From positions 1,257,995 to 1,286,077 of the forward strand of contig NW_003314304.1 in NCBI RefSeq assembly GCF_000143415.4: a stretch of DNA of 28,083 nucleotides. Reading direction: 5' to 3'. Below, one piece after another: positions 8,120 through 16,896 of this stretch. Made by a program: the position numbers and the translations under genes. The notes under the pieces were generated by a model that was not told the DNA's origin, searched no databases, and saw only the letters and a program-made list of their open reading frames with translations. The number at the start of each line of letters is the position of its first letter. The first letter of the stretch is position 1. The DNA comes from Selaginella moellendorffii. Lineage: Eukaryota > Streptophyta > Lycopodiopsida > Selaginellales > Selaginellaceae.

Positions 8120-9300
8120 TGCAGGAACATGATCAAGAACTCGTCGTGTGCAAGGCCTCCCTGCAAGCTTGATAAACAACAAAGAACAGGGAACTGCAAA
8201 CCATAAGAACACTTCATACTCGCGAACTTCAGTTTCTTCCGATTGCTCATGACCCCCAAAGGAGCGTTTCTCTTTGGATCTAGCTAGGGTAGGGAGCGGC
8301 AGGGACAGGATCACGGGCATTTCATCGAGCTTGTAGCTGATCTTGATCATACCTTGGACGGCCATGAATTTCTGGTATCATACCCCTCTCTTAGCATTGC
8401 TTATTAGATCAGTGCACTTCTTCTTCCATGACTTTCCTTGTCCTGCCTGAGATGAATGCGTCTGATTTTCGATTTTCAGATAATTTCCTAGCAGCGTCTA
8501 CCTGGAAGAGCTCCCAAACGCATACTGTCCGGTATGTGCTAGCTGCTGGTGGTGAGAGCGTACCATGTTAATTAGATTTAAGTAGTATCAACAAATATCT
8601 GTGGATTGGATTTCAGGCATTACAACAGACTAGGATAAAACTTCTTCCTTAGAAAAGAAAAATGTGAGAGAAAGACACTGACACTAGAGGTACTTTGAGC
8701 TCTATCTAGTATATTTTCTAATTGTAAATCATTTTATTGTCGATTTTCTATCGAATCAATATATCTAGACTTCATACAGGTAACACTTGCTTTATCTTTC
8801 TTGCTTTTCCAACGTTGGTTTCAGTTTGATATTTTAGTGTCAATCTTCATTCCGGAAAGTTTTCTTCTAATTCTCAAGCTGCTTTGACAAGTTCCTCCAG
8901 AGGCAAGATGCTTTTTACTTAAGTTTTTTCAAAGAGTTTCTATCGATCTTATACTCTGCATGGCTGTGGCCTTGCAGTGTCTGCTTCAGCCAAGGTAGCG
9001 TTTGGGGACATGCCAAGGACGTGATCCTCCCGGTAAGGCGCAAGTGGATCTTCACATATATTTATATCATGCAACTCAAATTAACCAGGTAACTCTCGAG
9101 TCAAGAGACAAACCGGTTCTCAACACTTAATACTTTGACCAGTCCAGAAATAGGCGTGATCGAGGTCGCTACTTTCTCATGCTCCTTGTCGCAATTCTTT
9201 TGAGCCAGGGTCCTGGAGATACAAAGTCAAGCTCTACAAAGCAAGTATGAAGAGAGACACACGCCTTTACTTGGCTCATTCTTATGTCTGTATTATTATC
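8120..9300. other. Gene-free part of duplication copy B
   Basis: No gene is recognised. Base composition is ordinary (not AT-biased), unlike the part after 9300. The counterpart in C is about 19130-20310. It could be spacer DNA linked to the rDNA relic or unrelated sequence next to it. Confidence 0.4.
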
Positions 9301-10126
9301 ATATATATGATGTGGAAGTTTTAAAATTGTTTAAAGTTTGCAAAAATGTGAAGTATAAATTTTTTTTATAAAAATAAAAAAATATTAATAAAAAATAAAT
9401 ATAAAAATGCTTATGGCTAAAAAATGATGAGAAATTAATAAAAAGTTTTAAAACTTCAAGTTGGTATAGTGTATATGTGTCAATTATAACTACATTTGCT
9501 ATAATGCCCACAACAAAATTCTAATTTTTCTTTCTTAAGATCTTCATTACAAACTTTTTTTGTTTGTGGGTGTCCCAGAAGTTTATGAATTTTTTGTAGC
9601 AACATACCAAGCACTTCCAAATGTTTAATGTCAATAGGATAAAGTACACTTGCATGTGTTTTATGATAAGAATCAAGTAAGTAACATATGTTAGCATAGA
9701 GTTAAAAAAATGGTAGTAGTTGTGTGAGCACAAGGTAATCCAATTTTTTATCATCCAAAGCATGAGCAAGACTATGTTAGTATGTTAACCACACAAGTAT
9801 GCTCTTGTGTCTATATTTCAAATATAGTAAGATCTAAGGGCATGAGAAACCTTATGAAATTGCATCATAAAAAGGTTTCATAATAGCTCAATTATTATTT
9901 TTGGATTGATGCTCAAGTAGAGGATAGCCAAGGTCAAGTCCAAGTCCAGCCAAAATGAGTAAAGGCTGTGTGCCTATGTTCTTATTGTGCATAAGCTTCA
10001 CTCAGCTATTGAGGGCTTTGGCTACCCCTTGGCACTTGAAATATGAACCTTACAACTATGCCATACTGGTTATACATTGCCTTTACTCCATCTTTGGGTG
10101 CTAGGACATATGTGCTTTGCATTAAC
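9301..10126. other. AT-rich, gene-free sequence directly upstream of the 18S relic
   Basis: Composition changes abruptly near 9300 to very AT-rich DNA that continues into the 18S relic. By position it would be decayed external transcribed spacer, but spacers evolve too fast for this to be recognised from sequence. Short open frames here are not credible genes. Confidence 0.4.
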
Positions 10127-10402
10127 TACTTAGTTGATCTTACTAGTAGTCATATGTCTGTCTCAAAGATTAAGCCATGAATGTATAAATATAAATTGTT
10201 TTATATTGTGAAATTGTGAATGGCTTATTAAATCAATAATAGTTTATTTGATAGTACCTTACTACTCAGATAACTATAGTAATTCTATAACTAATATGTG
10301 TAAAGAGTCCTGACTTTCAGAAGGGATGCACTTACTAGATTCAAGACTAATGTGTGCTCATTTATATTCTCAGTGGTTCATGATAACTTGTTAAATCATA
10401 TG

Positions 10403-10690
10403 ATGCTTTATTTCGTTAAAGTGGGACTTATTCAGTAAAGTGGGACATTAATTAGCATGTGTCCACATGCCATTTCCTAGTACTTAATTAATATTTATTA
10501 ATATTTCTATCAGTTTTTTAATTTATTTTTTTATATTTCACAATATTATAACACAAAATCATATGAAAAGTTTTTAATTTATAAATTATAAAGTTAAAAC
10601 TTCAATTTTTTATTGTTATTATAAAAATGGCATGTGGCCACACACCATAAGTGGGATAATGAAAAGTCCCACTTTAACGAAATAAAGCAT
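10403..10690. mobile_element. MITE of 288 bp with 27-bp perfect terminal inverted repeats
   Basis: The termini (10403-10429, starting ATGCTTTATTTCGTTAAAGT, and 10664-10690) are exact reverse complements. The interior is AT-rich without coding capacity and has a subterminal repeat pair (GCATGTGTCCACATGCC and GGCATGTGGCCACA). TATG flanks both sides (10399-10402, 10691-10694). Copy C of the duplication has the uninterrupted site with a single TATG (near 21366), proving insertion. A 4-bp duplication is unusual and leaves the superfamily open. Confidence 0.95.
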
Positions 10691-11223
10691 TATGGTCCTC
10701 GTGTCAGTGATACTTAAATTAAATTTCTGCCCTATCAACTTTTGATGGCTATCATAGTGGTGATAGGTAATAGGGAATTAGGGTTTGATTTTGAGACATA
10801 GCTACCACATCCAGGGAAGGTAGCAAACGCACGAATTATCCAATTCTGACATTGGGAGGTACTGACAATAAATAATAATATCGGGCTTTCAAAATTTGGT
10901 AATTGGAATGAGTATAATATAAATCTCTTAAGGAAGATTCATTAGAGGGCAAGTCTAGTGCCAATAGCTATAGTAATTCTAATTCTAATAACATGTTATT
11001 ATAGTTGAAAAAGCTCATTTGGATCTCAAGACAAGATGAATGGTTTCCCTGTATGCACTAGTCACCCCATTCTATGAGTCAATGATGCTAATTTGATCTT
11101 TACTGGCTAGGGTGTGGAGTCGACAATGTTATTTTGAAAAAATTAAAGTGCTCAAAACAGACTTATACTCTAAATACATTAGTATGGAATAATGTAATAG
11201 GACTCTGATCTTGTTGTGTTGGT

Positions 11224-11323
11224 CTCCAAGATATGAGTAATGATTAGTAGGGACAATTGGGGGCATTTGTACTCTCCAAGATATGAGTAATGATTAGTAG
11301 GGACAATTAGGGGCATTTGTACT
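11224..11323 (+). repeat. 50-bp tandem duplication inside the 18S relic
   Basis: The unit starting CTCCAAGATATGAGTAATGA is present at 11224-11273 and again at 11274-11323 with one G-to-A difference. It covers the 18S region GAGTAATGATTAAGAGGGACAG; normal 18S has one copy, so this arose after the gene had died. Confidence 0.9.
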
Positions 11324-11364
11324 CTATTGTTAGAGATGAAATTCTTAAGCATTTGCTGAGGATG

Positions 11365-11526
11365 TGTAGCACACCTTATTTCTCTCCCCTTAAGTCAACT
11401 GGAAAAGGGGCAATTGCTTAATGAAAGAGCCCTTAATGGTTATTTTATCCCCATTTATCCCCCAAGGTTTCAAGGATCCATGGTGACAGTATATCTAAAT
11501 TTCATCCCATGATCACATGCGCTACA
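11365..11526 (-). repeat. TRIM 3' LTR
   Basis: 162 bp, starts TGTAGC and ends GCTACA when read on either strand. It differs from the other LTR at about 18 positions, all of them transitions. Confidence 0.93.
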
Positions 11527-11550
11527 CTCACCCCCCCTTTCACCCCCCTT
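11527..11550 (-). other. TRIM polypurine tract
   Basis: On the minus strand this reads as AAGGGGGGTGAAAGGGGGGG followed by TGAG, directly abutting the 3' LTR, as required for plus-strand priming in LTR elements. Confidence 0.88.
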
Positions 11551-11636
11551 TAGAGATGTCAATGTCCTCATTGACTATTGACTATTGACTAACAACCCCC
11601 TATTGAGCCAAGGGGAACCAACACCTCCATTTCCCG

Positions 11637-11823
11637 TACTGCAGTCCCACGGTAGATACTTTCGTCCGTATTCCATATGAAGCAACTAGTCATCCACCCG
11701 TACCGTAGTCCCATGGTGGATACCTTCGTCTGTATTCCATGCCGTATTCCATGTGAGGCAACTAGTCATCCACCCATACTGCAGTCCCACGGTGGATACT
11801 TTCGTCCATGGATACTTCGTCCA
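11637..11823 (+). repeat. Minisatellite inside the TRIM interior
   Basis: A unit of about 64 bp starting TACTGCAGTCCCACGG and ending ACTAGTCATCCACC occurs at 11637-11700, again at 11701-11776 with a 12-bp internal gain (GCCGTATTCCAT), and in part at 11777-11823. The open frames on both strands here come from the repeat. Confidence 0.85.
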
Positions 11824-12075
11824 GTCGTTGAAAATATTCCCAGATTTGAGATGCAAGAGGGCGGGGTGGGGGTGGCCGAGGCACAATGAAGATTCCCAAG
11901 TCTAGATTTGCAAACCCAAGTCTGGATTTTTTTGCAAATCCGTTTGAGGTTCACACAAGAGGAAGGACGCCCAATATGTACAATTTCAAATTTAGGGGTA
12001 AAAATATATCTTACTCAAGGGTATATTATATTTTTAAGTAACCACTAATCAATGGGAATCGAACCCGTGCCATTT

Positions 12076-12087
12076 GTTCCGATACCA
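12076..12087 (-). other. TRIM primer-binding site
   Basis: TGGTATCGGAAC on the minus strand matches the complement of plant initiator tRNA-Met 3' end (TGGTATCAGAGC) at 10 of 12 positions and lies two bases from the 5' LTR. The following GGGTTCGATTCCC recalls a tRNA T-arm. Confidence 0.8.
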
Positions 12088-12089
12088 AC

Positions 12090-12251
12090 TATAACGCACC
12101 TTATCTCTCTCCCCTTAAGCCAACTGGAAAAGGAGCAATTACTTAATGAGAGAGCCCTTAGTGGCTATTTTATCCCCATTTATCCCCTAAGGTTCTAAGG
12201 ATCCACGATGACAGTATATCCAAATCTCATCCCATGATCACATGCACTACA
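12090..12251 (-). repeat. TRIM 5' LTR
   Basis: 162 bp, same length as the partner LTR, with its PBS-proximal end mutated (TATAAC on the plus strand for TGTAGC). Confidence 0.93.
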
Positions 12252-12750
12252 TGATGCTTTTATTAATCAAGAATGAAAATTAGGAGCTCAAATACGATTA
12301 AATACCATTTTAGTCTTAACCATAGATGATGATGATTAGGGATTGGCAGATGTTATTTGGATGACAACGCCATCACCTCATGAAAAATCAAAGTCTTTGA
12401 GTTCCAAGAGGAGTATGGTTGCAAAGCTAAAACTTAAAGGAATTGATGGAAGGGTATTATTTGGAGTGAAGCTTGTGGTTTGATGAAGAAACTTACTAAG
12501 TTTAGCCATAGTAAGAATTAATACATTAAGAGCTCTTTCTTGATTCTATAGGTGGTAATTTCTTAGTTGGTGAAGTGATTTGTTTGGTTAATTTTATTAA
12601 CAAATTAGACCTCAACCTAGTAACTAGTGTTTCTCCAAGCTAGCTTCTTAGGGAGGCTATTTACTTTTGGTGGATAGAAGTTTGAAGCAATAATAGATTT
12701 GTGATGCCCTTAGATGTTTTGGGCTGCACATGCATTACATTGATGAGCTT

Positions 12751-14150
12751 GACAAGTGCATGCTTATGTCAATGTTAAAACCTTGACATTAACATTGGTA
12801 GAGTTGATATTAGAGTGAAATGAGATATTTCTTCATAAATATATTGCAAAAGATAAATTTTTGATCTATAATTATTCAGATAGTTAGTGATTAATTAAGC
12901 CTCATTGGAAATTGATAATTTGCTTCACAAGTTTTGACAAAGATAATATTGGTGATTTGGTTGTAGCTTTATGTTGTTAATATTCATGCATTTGCTAGTT
13001 AGCAATTATATTGACATTTAATAAATTGAGTGGTAAGTTGGGTTAGCTATATTATAGATGAAAGTTTTTAGTAGGGTTGAGTTTTGCCTTTTCTTTGAAA
13101 AGTGACTTAATTAGCTAGTTTTGCAAAATGAAGAATTAGTGATTAATACTAAACTTGTTAGATCCTTTTTGGTTTGAGTTTGAAATTATTGATTATTGAT
13201 GATTCTCATTGCACTTGTTATAAAGTGTGTTATATGTTAAAATTTATAAAAGATGGTTTCATGATCACTTGTTGAGCATGGCTTTTAAATTAATATAGAT
13301 ATACTCTTTATTAGCTTTTGCATTATGAAGTTTTGGCCTGTGAATTTGCTAAGGTGGAAATTATAGGTTATATTATGATTTCTTTTTAAACATTGAAGTT
13401 AGTCAGTATGACACTTATGATTGTTATTATATAGAATTTAGTTATAAACTTCTTTGAGTTTTTGGTTCTTGATCATCTGGGATAGTTGATTATCCTTATT
13501 AAATATTATAAATAATTATTATTGCTAATAATTATATGCCATTCTATTCTATTTGGCAATGATTATCAACAATATAACCTATTTAACTTAATGCATTTCT
13601 CACAAAATATGAATATCATGAATTTTTTCTAGAGTTGTTCCTTTGGCAATAGTCTCAAGTGTGCATCAATAAGAATGTCAATCTTTTTAAAGGGGAGAGA
13701 ACATATCATAAATAGTATCAAAAGTTGTCTGTTAGTAAGACTTTTTGAATATTCTTCTTTTACTGTCATAATGGCAAAAAGGTTAGTATTATTAGACTCT
13801 TTATCAATCTCCACTTGAGCTAATTAAGAAACTAATTAATATATATGCATTTAGACCAAAAGGGCACTAAAGAAAGAAATCCTAAATTATAATTTAGCCT
13901 AGCATATTTGACATTGGTGATAAGAAATTTATATTGTTAATTTGCACTTGCTAATGTTAAAAACCCTTACAATATTGAGCTCATACTTGCATCTGATCAT
14001 TCGAACTCAACTGGATTTGAATGGGTATCGAACGTTTAATACCTGTTTAGCTTTTATTCGAATGGGTATAGTGGTTTTCAGTTTTAATATAATTAAAAAA
14101 TAATTAACTGTTACTAAACAAAGTTTAACATAATATAATATAGGTTTAAT
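12751..14150. other. AT-rich stretch without recognisable genes
   Basis: Strongly AT-rich throughout and continuous with the 18S relic. No further rRNA landmark (3' end of 18S, 5.8S, 25S) could be recognised, though decay by C-to-T change could hide them. The few short open frames (such as one at 13629-13814, minus) have no family resemblance. Confidence 0.45.
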
Positions 14151-14324
14151 CTAATCTTCATCCTCCGAATCTAGAACATCATCACCACTAGCACTGTCAT
14201 CATTAGGTTGTTGAAGAGGTTCTTCAACAACTTCCTGAAGTGCAAGGATCCTTTGCCACTGAGGCTCAAACTCAAGGTTATCAAGATCATGCTTGATAAG
14301 CCTCAAACTCCCGGACTTGATCTT
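14151..14324 (-). pseudogene. Terminal-exon-like coding fragment with acidic C terminus, family unknown
   Basis: On the minus strand a frame after a splice-acceptor-like TCGTATAG reads 57 residues to a TAG at 14151-14153: it includes LIKHDLDNLEFEPQWQRILA and ends DDVLDSEDED. Codon use and composition look protein-like, with an acidic tail. No matching upstream exon with an ATG was found (a GTAAGT donor lies near 14432, but the frame before it has no start). It may be the end of a lost gene or of a transposase. Confidence 0.35.
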
Positions 14325-14698
14325 CTATACGACATGCATATTCATGGCTTGTCTCAGATGTCGGCCTTAGTTTTAGAACATAAGCCCAGCTCCAGCATGG
14401 CTGCCTTCCTCCCCCCATCCTGGACTTACCTTAGCGCTTCTGGATCCCGCGAACCCTGATTTTACATGAACCCTAATCTAAGTAAAAGAAAGCATATTCT
14501 TTAGGGTTTTCTTTAAAATATTCTTGGTGTTTAAATGCCGTTTTAAACGCCGTATTATTCGCTCGTTTTAAACTGCAGTTTTTTTTAATCGTACCTGTTT
14601 GAATGCAAGTATGATTGGGCTTAGTCTGTCAATATATTCAATAGGTGATAGATTATCAGATGTTGACTTGGATGTGGCGAGACAATGATGACCTATTC
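14325..14698. other. Intergenic stretch downstream of the macrodomain gene
   Basis: No gene is supported. It contains ACCCTAA-type telo-box words (near 14455, 14471) and TTAGGGTTT (near 14502), and supplies the 3' flank of the minus-strand gene ending at 14699. Confidence 0.35.
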
Positions 14699-16896
14699 TC
14701 AATCACAGCTAAAAAAAGTTGGAATGCCTTCAGAAGTGACTGGAAAGGGAGGTCTGTTGCACCGACAAGATATGTAACGATCATAATCCTTAAATGCAAG
14801 GAGGTCTGTTGCAGCTACCCAGTCTCTCCAGGTGGGTTCGTCCTTTATGACAAAGTGAACCTACAATTTTGAACACAGAATAACAAAGGCATGTCTAATC
14901 CAGGGAAGCTTACCTCAATGGACACTTTAGCAATTTTGAGTGCCTTTTGTACGCTTTCTACAGCAATCCTTGCCGCTTTATCCAGAGGAAACCTGAAACA
15001 CAATGCGAACTCAGTATACAAGAGGTAAGGTGTGAGTACAAACCCGCCATATCCGCACAAGATAGCTGGGAACGCTATGTGCTTAACGCCCTCCTTGCAA
15101 GCAAGTGTTATAGCGTTCCTGTAATAGACAAAGCACAATGTATCAAATTTGCTACACACTCTGGCATACCTGTAAGTGAGACCAAGATACTCAGCAGCTT
15201 CCATGTCCCTGTCTTTGTAGTATTTTGGGCCTTGAATAACAATGATTTTAGGTGCTGGCAGTCCTCCTGAAGGGCTGAGAAACAAGTCAGTTAAAAGTTT
15301 TAAAAGGAAATGAGGAAAGACAGTTACATGATATCCAAGCCAGTAAAGAAACCAGTAGCAATACATATTTCTGAAAAGAGAAAAGCTCATGTCAAATGCC
15401 AAACACCCCTTTGCTTTACCTCTGTGTATCTGACCTCCAACAGGAACTACAATAGCGTCATTCTTTCCGTCTACAAACCACTCTTTTATGTCCCCGTTTT
15501 TAATCACGAACTTGCAAGAGCCGACTTTACAAACAAGCTTGAGGTCCTTTTCCTGATCAAAAGCCACTAAATCTCAAACCACAAACTCAGATAAACAAAC
15601 AAAATGAGAGGTAGATTTGAACCTTGAGGTCCATCACTCTTATGCAGGGGTCCCTGGGAGGTCCGGGCTTGCAAGAGGTAAATGGTTCGGGTACTTGAGG
15701 GTTCCCATTGACTGAAAACAGAAATAAGGTTATATAGCTATAATTGATGTACTGTACGTACCTAGGGGAAGGAAACCATCGGGTCTAACATCATATAACT
15801 CCATCGCTTGTTCGTCTTCAGACTCATCCGGGTCTTCAGGCACATCTTCATCTTCAGACTCAGATTCGTCCGCAGGCTCGGGATTTATATCGACTGGGTT
15901 TCCCTCTATGTCCTCTGCGGCGCTGTGTAGCTGTCCACTCACCTCTTGAGTCACTCCATTGGCCACTTTCTGTCGCAGCAGCTCTCCAACAGGAACTACT
16001 GCGAATGTCCTGCAATCATCAGACCCTACGTCGGCAATCTGGCGGCAAGCTTCCTCGAGGCCCTGTACTAGTTCGCCCATTACAATCTCGTTTGCGGATC
16101 AGAAGCATACAATACTCACAAGTGCGTCGATCCGAGTGGTGAAAACGCTTGTAAAATCGCTATCCATGTGATAATTTAGGTGTCTCGACGCAACGATTAG
16201 GTAAGTGTCTGCCGTAGTCAGCCGCTCCTGTGTGCACACACTTTCAGAATAACAAATTTCAACAAAAGAGTAAGTACCTTGTGGTAATAAAAAAGTTGAC
16301 TGCTACTTTGCGGGGGGCTAGCATTTTTGAGACGGTAGAGAGAACTTGGACGGGTTAGCTTTTCGTCCTTTCCACTTCGGCACAGTATCACCAATGCAAG
16401 GGCCTGGCCAAATACATACACATGTGCGTCTCCAAGCACCACCACCAAGGACCTGTTTTGCGCACACCAATCCTATAAAACCAAAGTAAACATTCACAGA
16501 AACAGCAATAATCCATCTGACAAGAAGAGAGATTACCACATACCCGGCAATCTGATGATCCTACCAGAGCCCGCAGCTCTTCATTCATCCTGCAAAAGAA
16601 CCACCGATATTTTTTTGAAAAGTACAATGCACATACTCTTACTTTGTGAATGCGAGCTCCAGAGCTCGTGGAGTACCGAATGTTGACAGCTCCAGAGATG
16701 CTCGAATGTGATCCATGAGTCGAGATCGGCGTAACTTGAGAAGTTCGAGATGTACAGAATAGAGGTGCACATCTCTTACGTCCGGATAAGCTGCATGGAA
16801 AATTAGCACAACTCGCTCCTGCACTCTCCCTAGCTCTGGCAAGCACACGATACGTGGAGTCGCATCCTGGGGCGGCTCGACTATCACTGCCTCCAT
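14699..16896 (-). CDS. PP2C-like (pseudo)phosphatase - macrodomain fusion protein, 12 exons, 529 aa
   Basis: Twelve minus-strand exons join in frame with GT-AG introns: 16643-16896, 16544-16589, 16278-16472, 16120-16227, 15762-16062, 15623-15711, 15420-15552, 15328-15370, 15170-15274, 15044-15118, 14914-14992, 14699-14860. Introns are 53, 71, 50, 57, 50, 70, 49, 53, 51, 51 and 53 nt. Residues 1-227 follow PP2C order: ALELAFTKMNEELRAL, VVVLGDAHVYVFGQALALVI (cf. LYVANVGDSRAVL), LCRSGKDEKLTR, TYLIVASRHL (cf. FLILASDGLWD), then GSDDCRTFAVVPVG (cf. GSxDNITVVVV). The metal-binding Asp residues of FDGHG, GDSR, SDG and DN are absent, so catalysis is unlikely. An acidic linker (about 262-286) leads to a macrodomain (about 340-495): KNGDIKEWFVDGKNDAIVV, IQGPKYY, HIAFPAILCGYGG, VHFVIKDE. 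The intron-6 acceptor (GATCAG) was chosen because it alone keeps frame. The macro part is secure; the PP2C part is inferred from motif order. Confidence 0.85.

Larger units (their letters stand above)
7368..10825 (+). repeat. Copy B of a direct duplication of about 3.1 kb (pair with 18405-21487)
   Basis: From TTTAATAGATGGTGTTTTAG to GGGAAGGTAGCA this segment matches 18405-21487 nearly base for base, with scattered substitutions and small indels. B alone carries a 288-bp MITE (10403-10690). It spans the promoter-like module, minisatellite, a 1.2-kb ordinary-composition part, an AT-rich part from about 9300, and the first ~400 nt of the 18S relic. Confidence 0.95.
11365..12251 (-). mobile_element. 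TRIM (terminal-repeat retrotransposon in miniature), 887 bp
   Basis: Two direct repeats of 162 bp (11365-11526 and 12090-12251) flank a 563-bp interior without coding capacity. Read on the minus strand, the element has a 5' LTR (12251 to 12090), a PBS TGGTATCGGAAC two bases inside it (12087-12076; initiator tRNA-Met type TGGTATCAGAGC), a purine tract (11550-11527) and a 3' LTR that begins TGTAGC and ends GCTACA. The 5' LTR end has decayed from CA to TA. The element splits the 18S relic after GGATG; flanks are GGATG (11360-11364) and TGATG (12252-12256), a 5-bp target duplication with one change. It must depend on proteins of other elements. Confidence 0.93.
10127..12750 (+). pseudogene. Nuclear 18S rRNA pseudogene, heavily decayed and interrupted
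   Basis: The 5' end TACTTAGTTGATCT (10127) corresponds to TACCTGGTTGATCC of 18S, followed by AGTAGTCATATG, CTCAAAGATTAAGCCATG, TAGTTTATTTGATAGTACCT and CTGCCCTATCAACTTTTGATGG. Later landmarks include AATTGGAATGAGTA, TTTGAAAAAATTAAAGTGCT, GAGATGAAATTCTT, GAGTATGGTTGCAAAGCT, AACTTAAAGGAATTGATGG, AGAGCTCTTTCTTGATTCTA and GATGCCCTTAGATGTT. Identity ends near 12746, so the last ~300 nt are lost or unrecognisable. Most changes are C to T or G to A in all contexts. It is interrupted by a MITE (10403-10690) and a TRIM (11365-12251), has a 50-bp tandem duplication (11224-11323), and lacks stretches such as GGATTTATGAAAGACGAA. It cannot form a working rRNA. Confidence 0.93.

Noticed and set aside
9299-9769. 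Phe/Tyr/Ile-rich frames in the AT-rich part of copy B (and in copy C at 20310-20787)
   Set aside because: They are chance frames in AT-rich DNA with lysine, phenylalanine and tyrosine runs and no domain.
12040-12090. Possible tRNA gene or SINE at the GGGTTCGATTCCC word on the minus strand
   Set aside because: It is explained by the TRIM primer-binding site and its extension; there is no room for an anticodon arm.
12300-12480. Frame reading [13 protein letters not shown], which looks like a conserved protein
   Set aside because: This is a translation of the 18S segment GAGTATGGTCGCAAGGCTGAAACTTAAAGG-type core, a known rDNA artefact in protein databases.
14947-15570. Plus-strand frames opposite the macrodomain exons
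   Set aside because: They are antisense shadows; the minus-strand exons have splice sites and domain motifs.
16218-16846. Long minus-strand frames reading through introns of the fusion gene
   Set aside because: They include intron sequence; the spliced frame with 50-nt introns gives the continuous domain.
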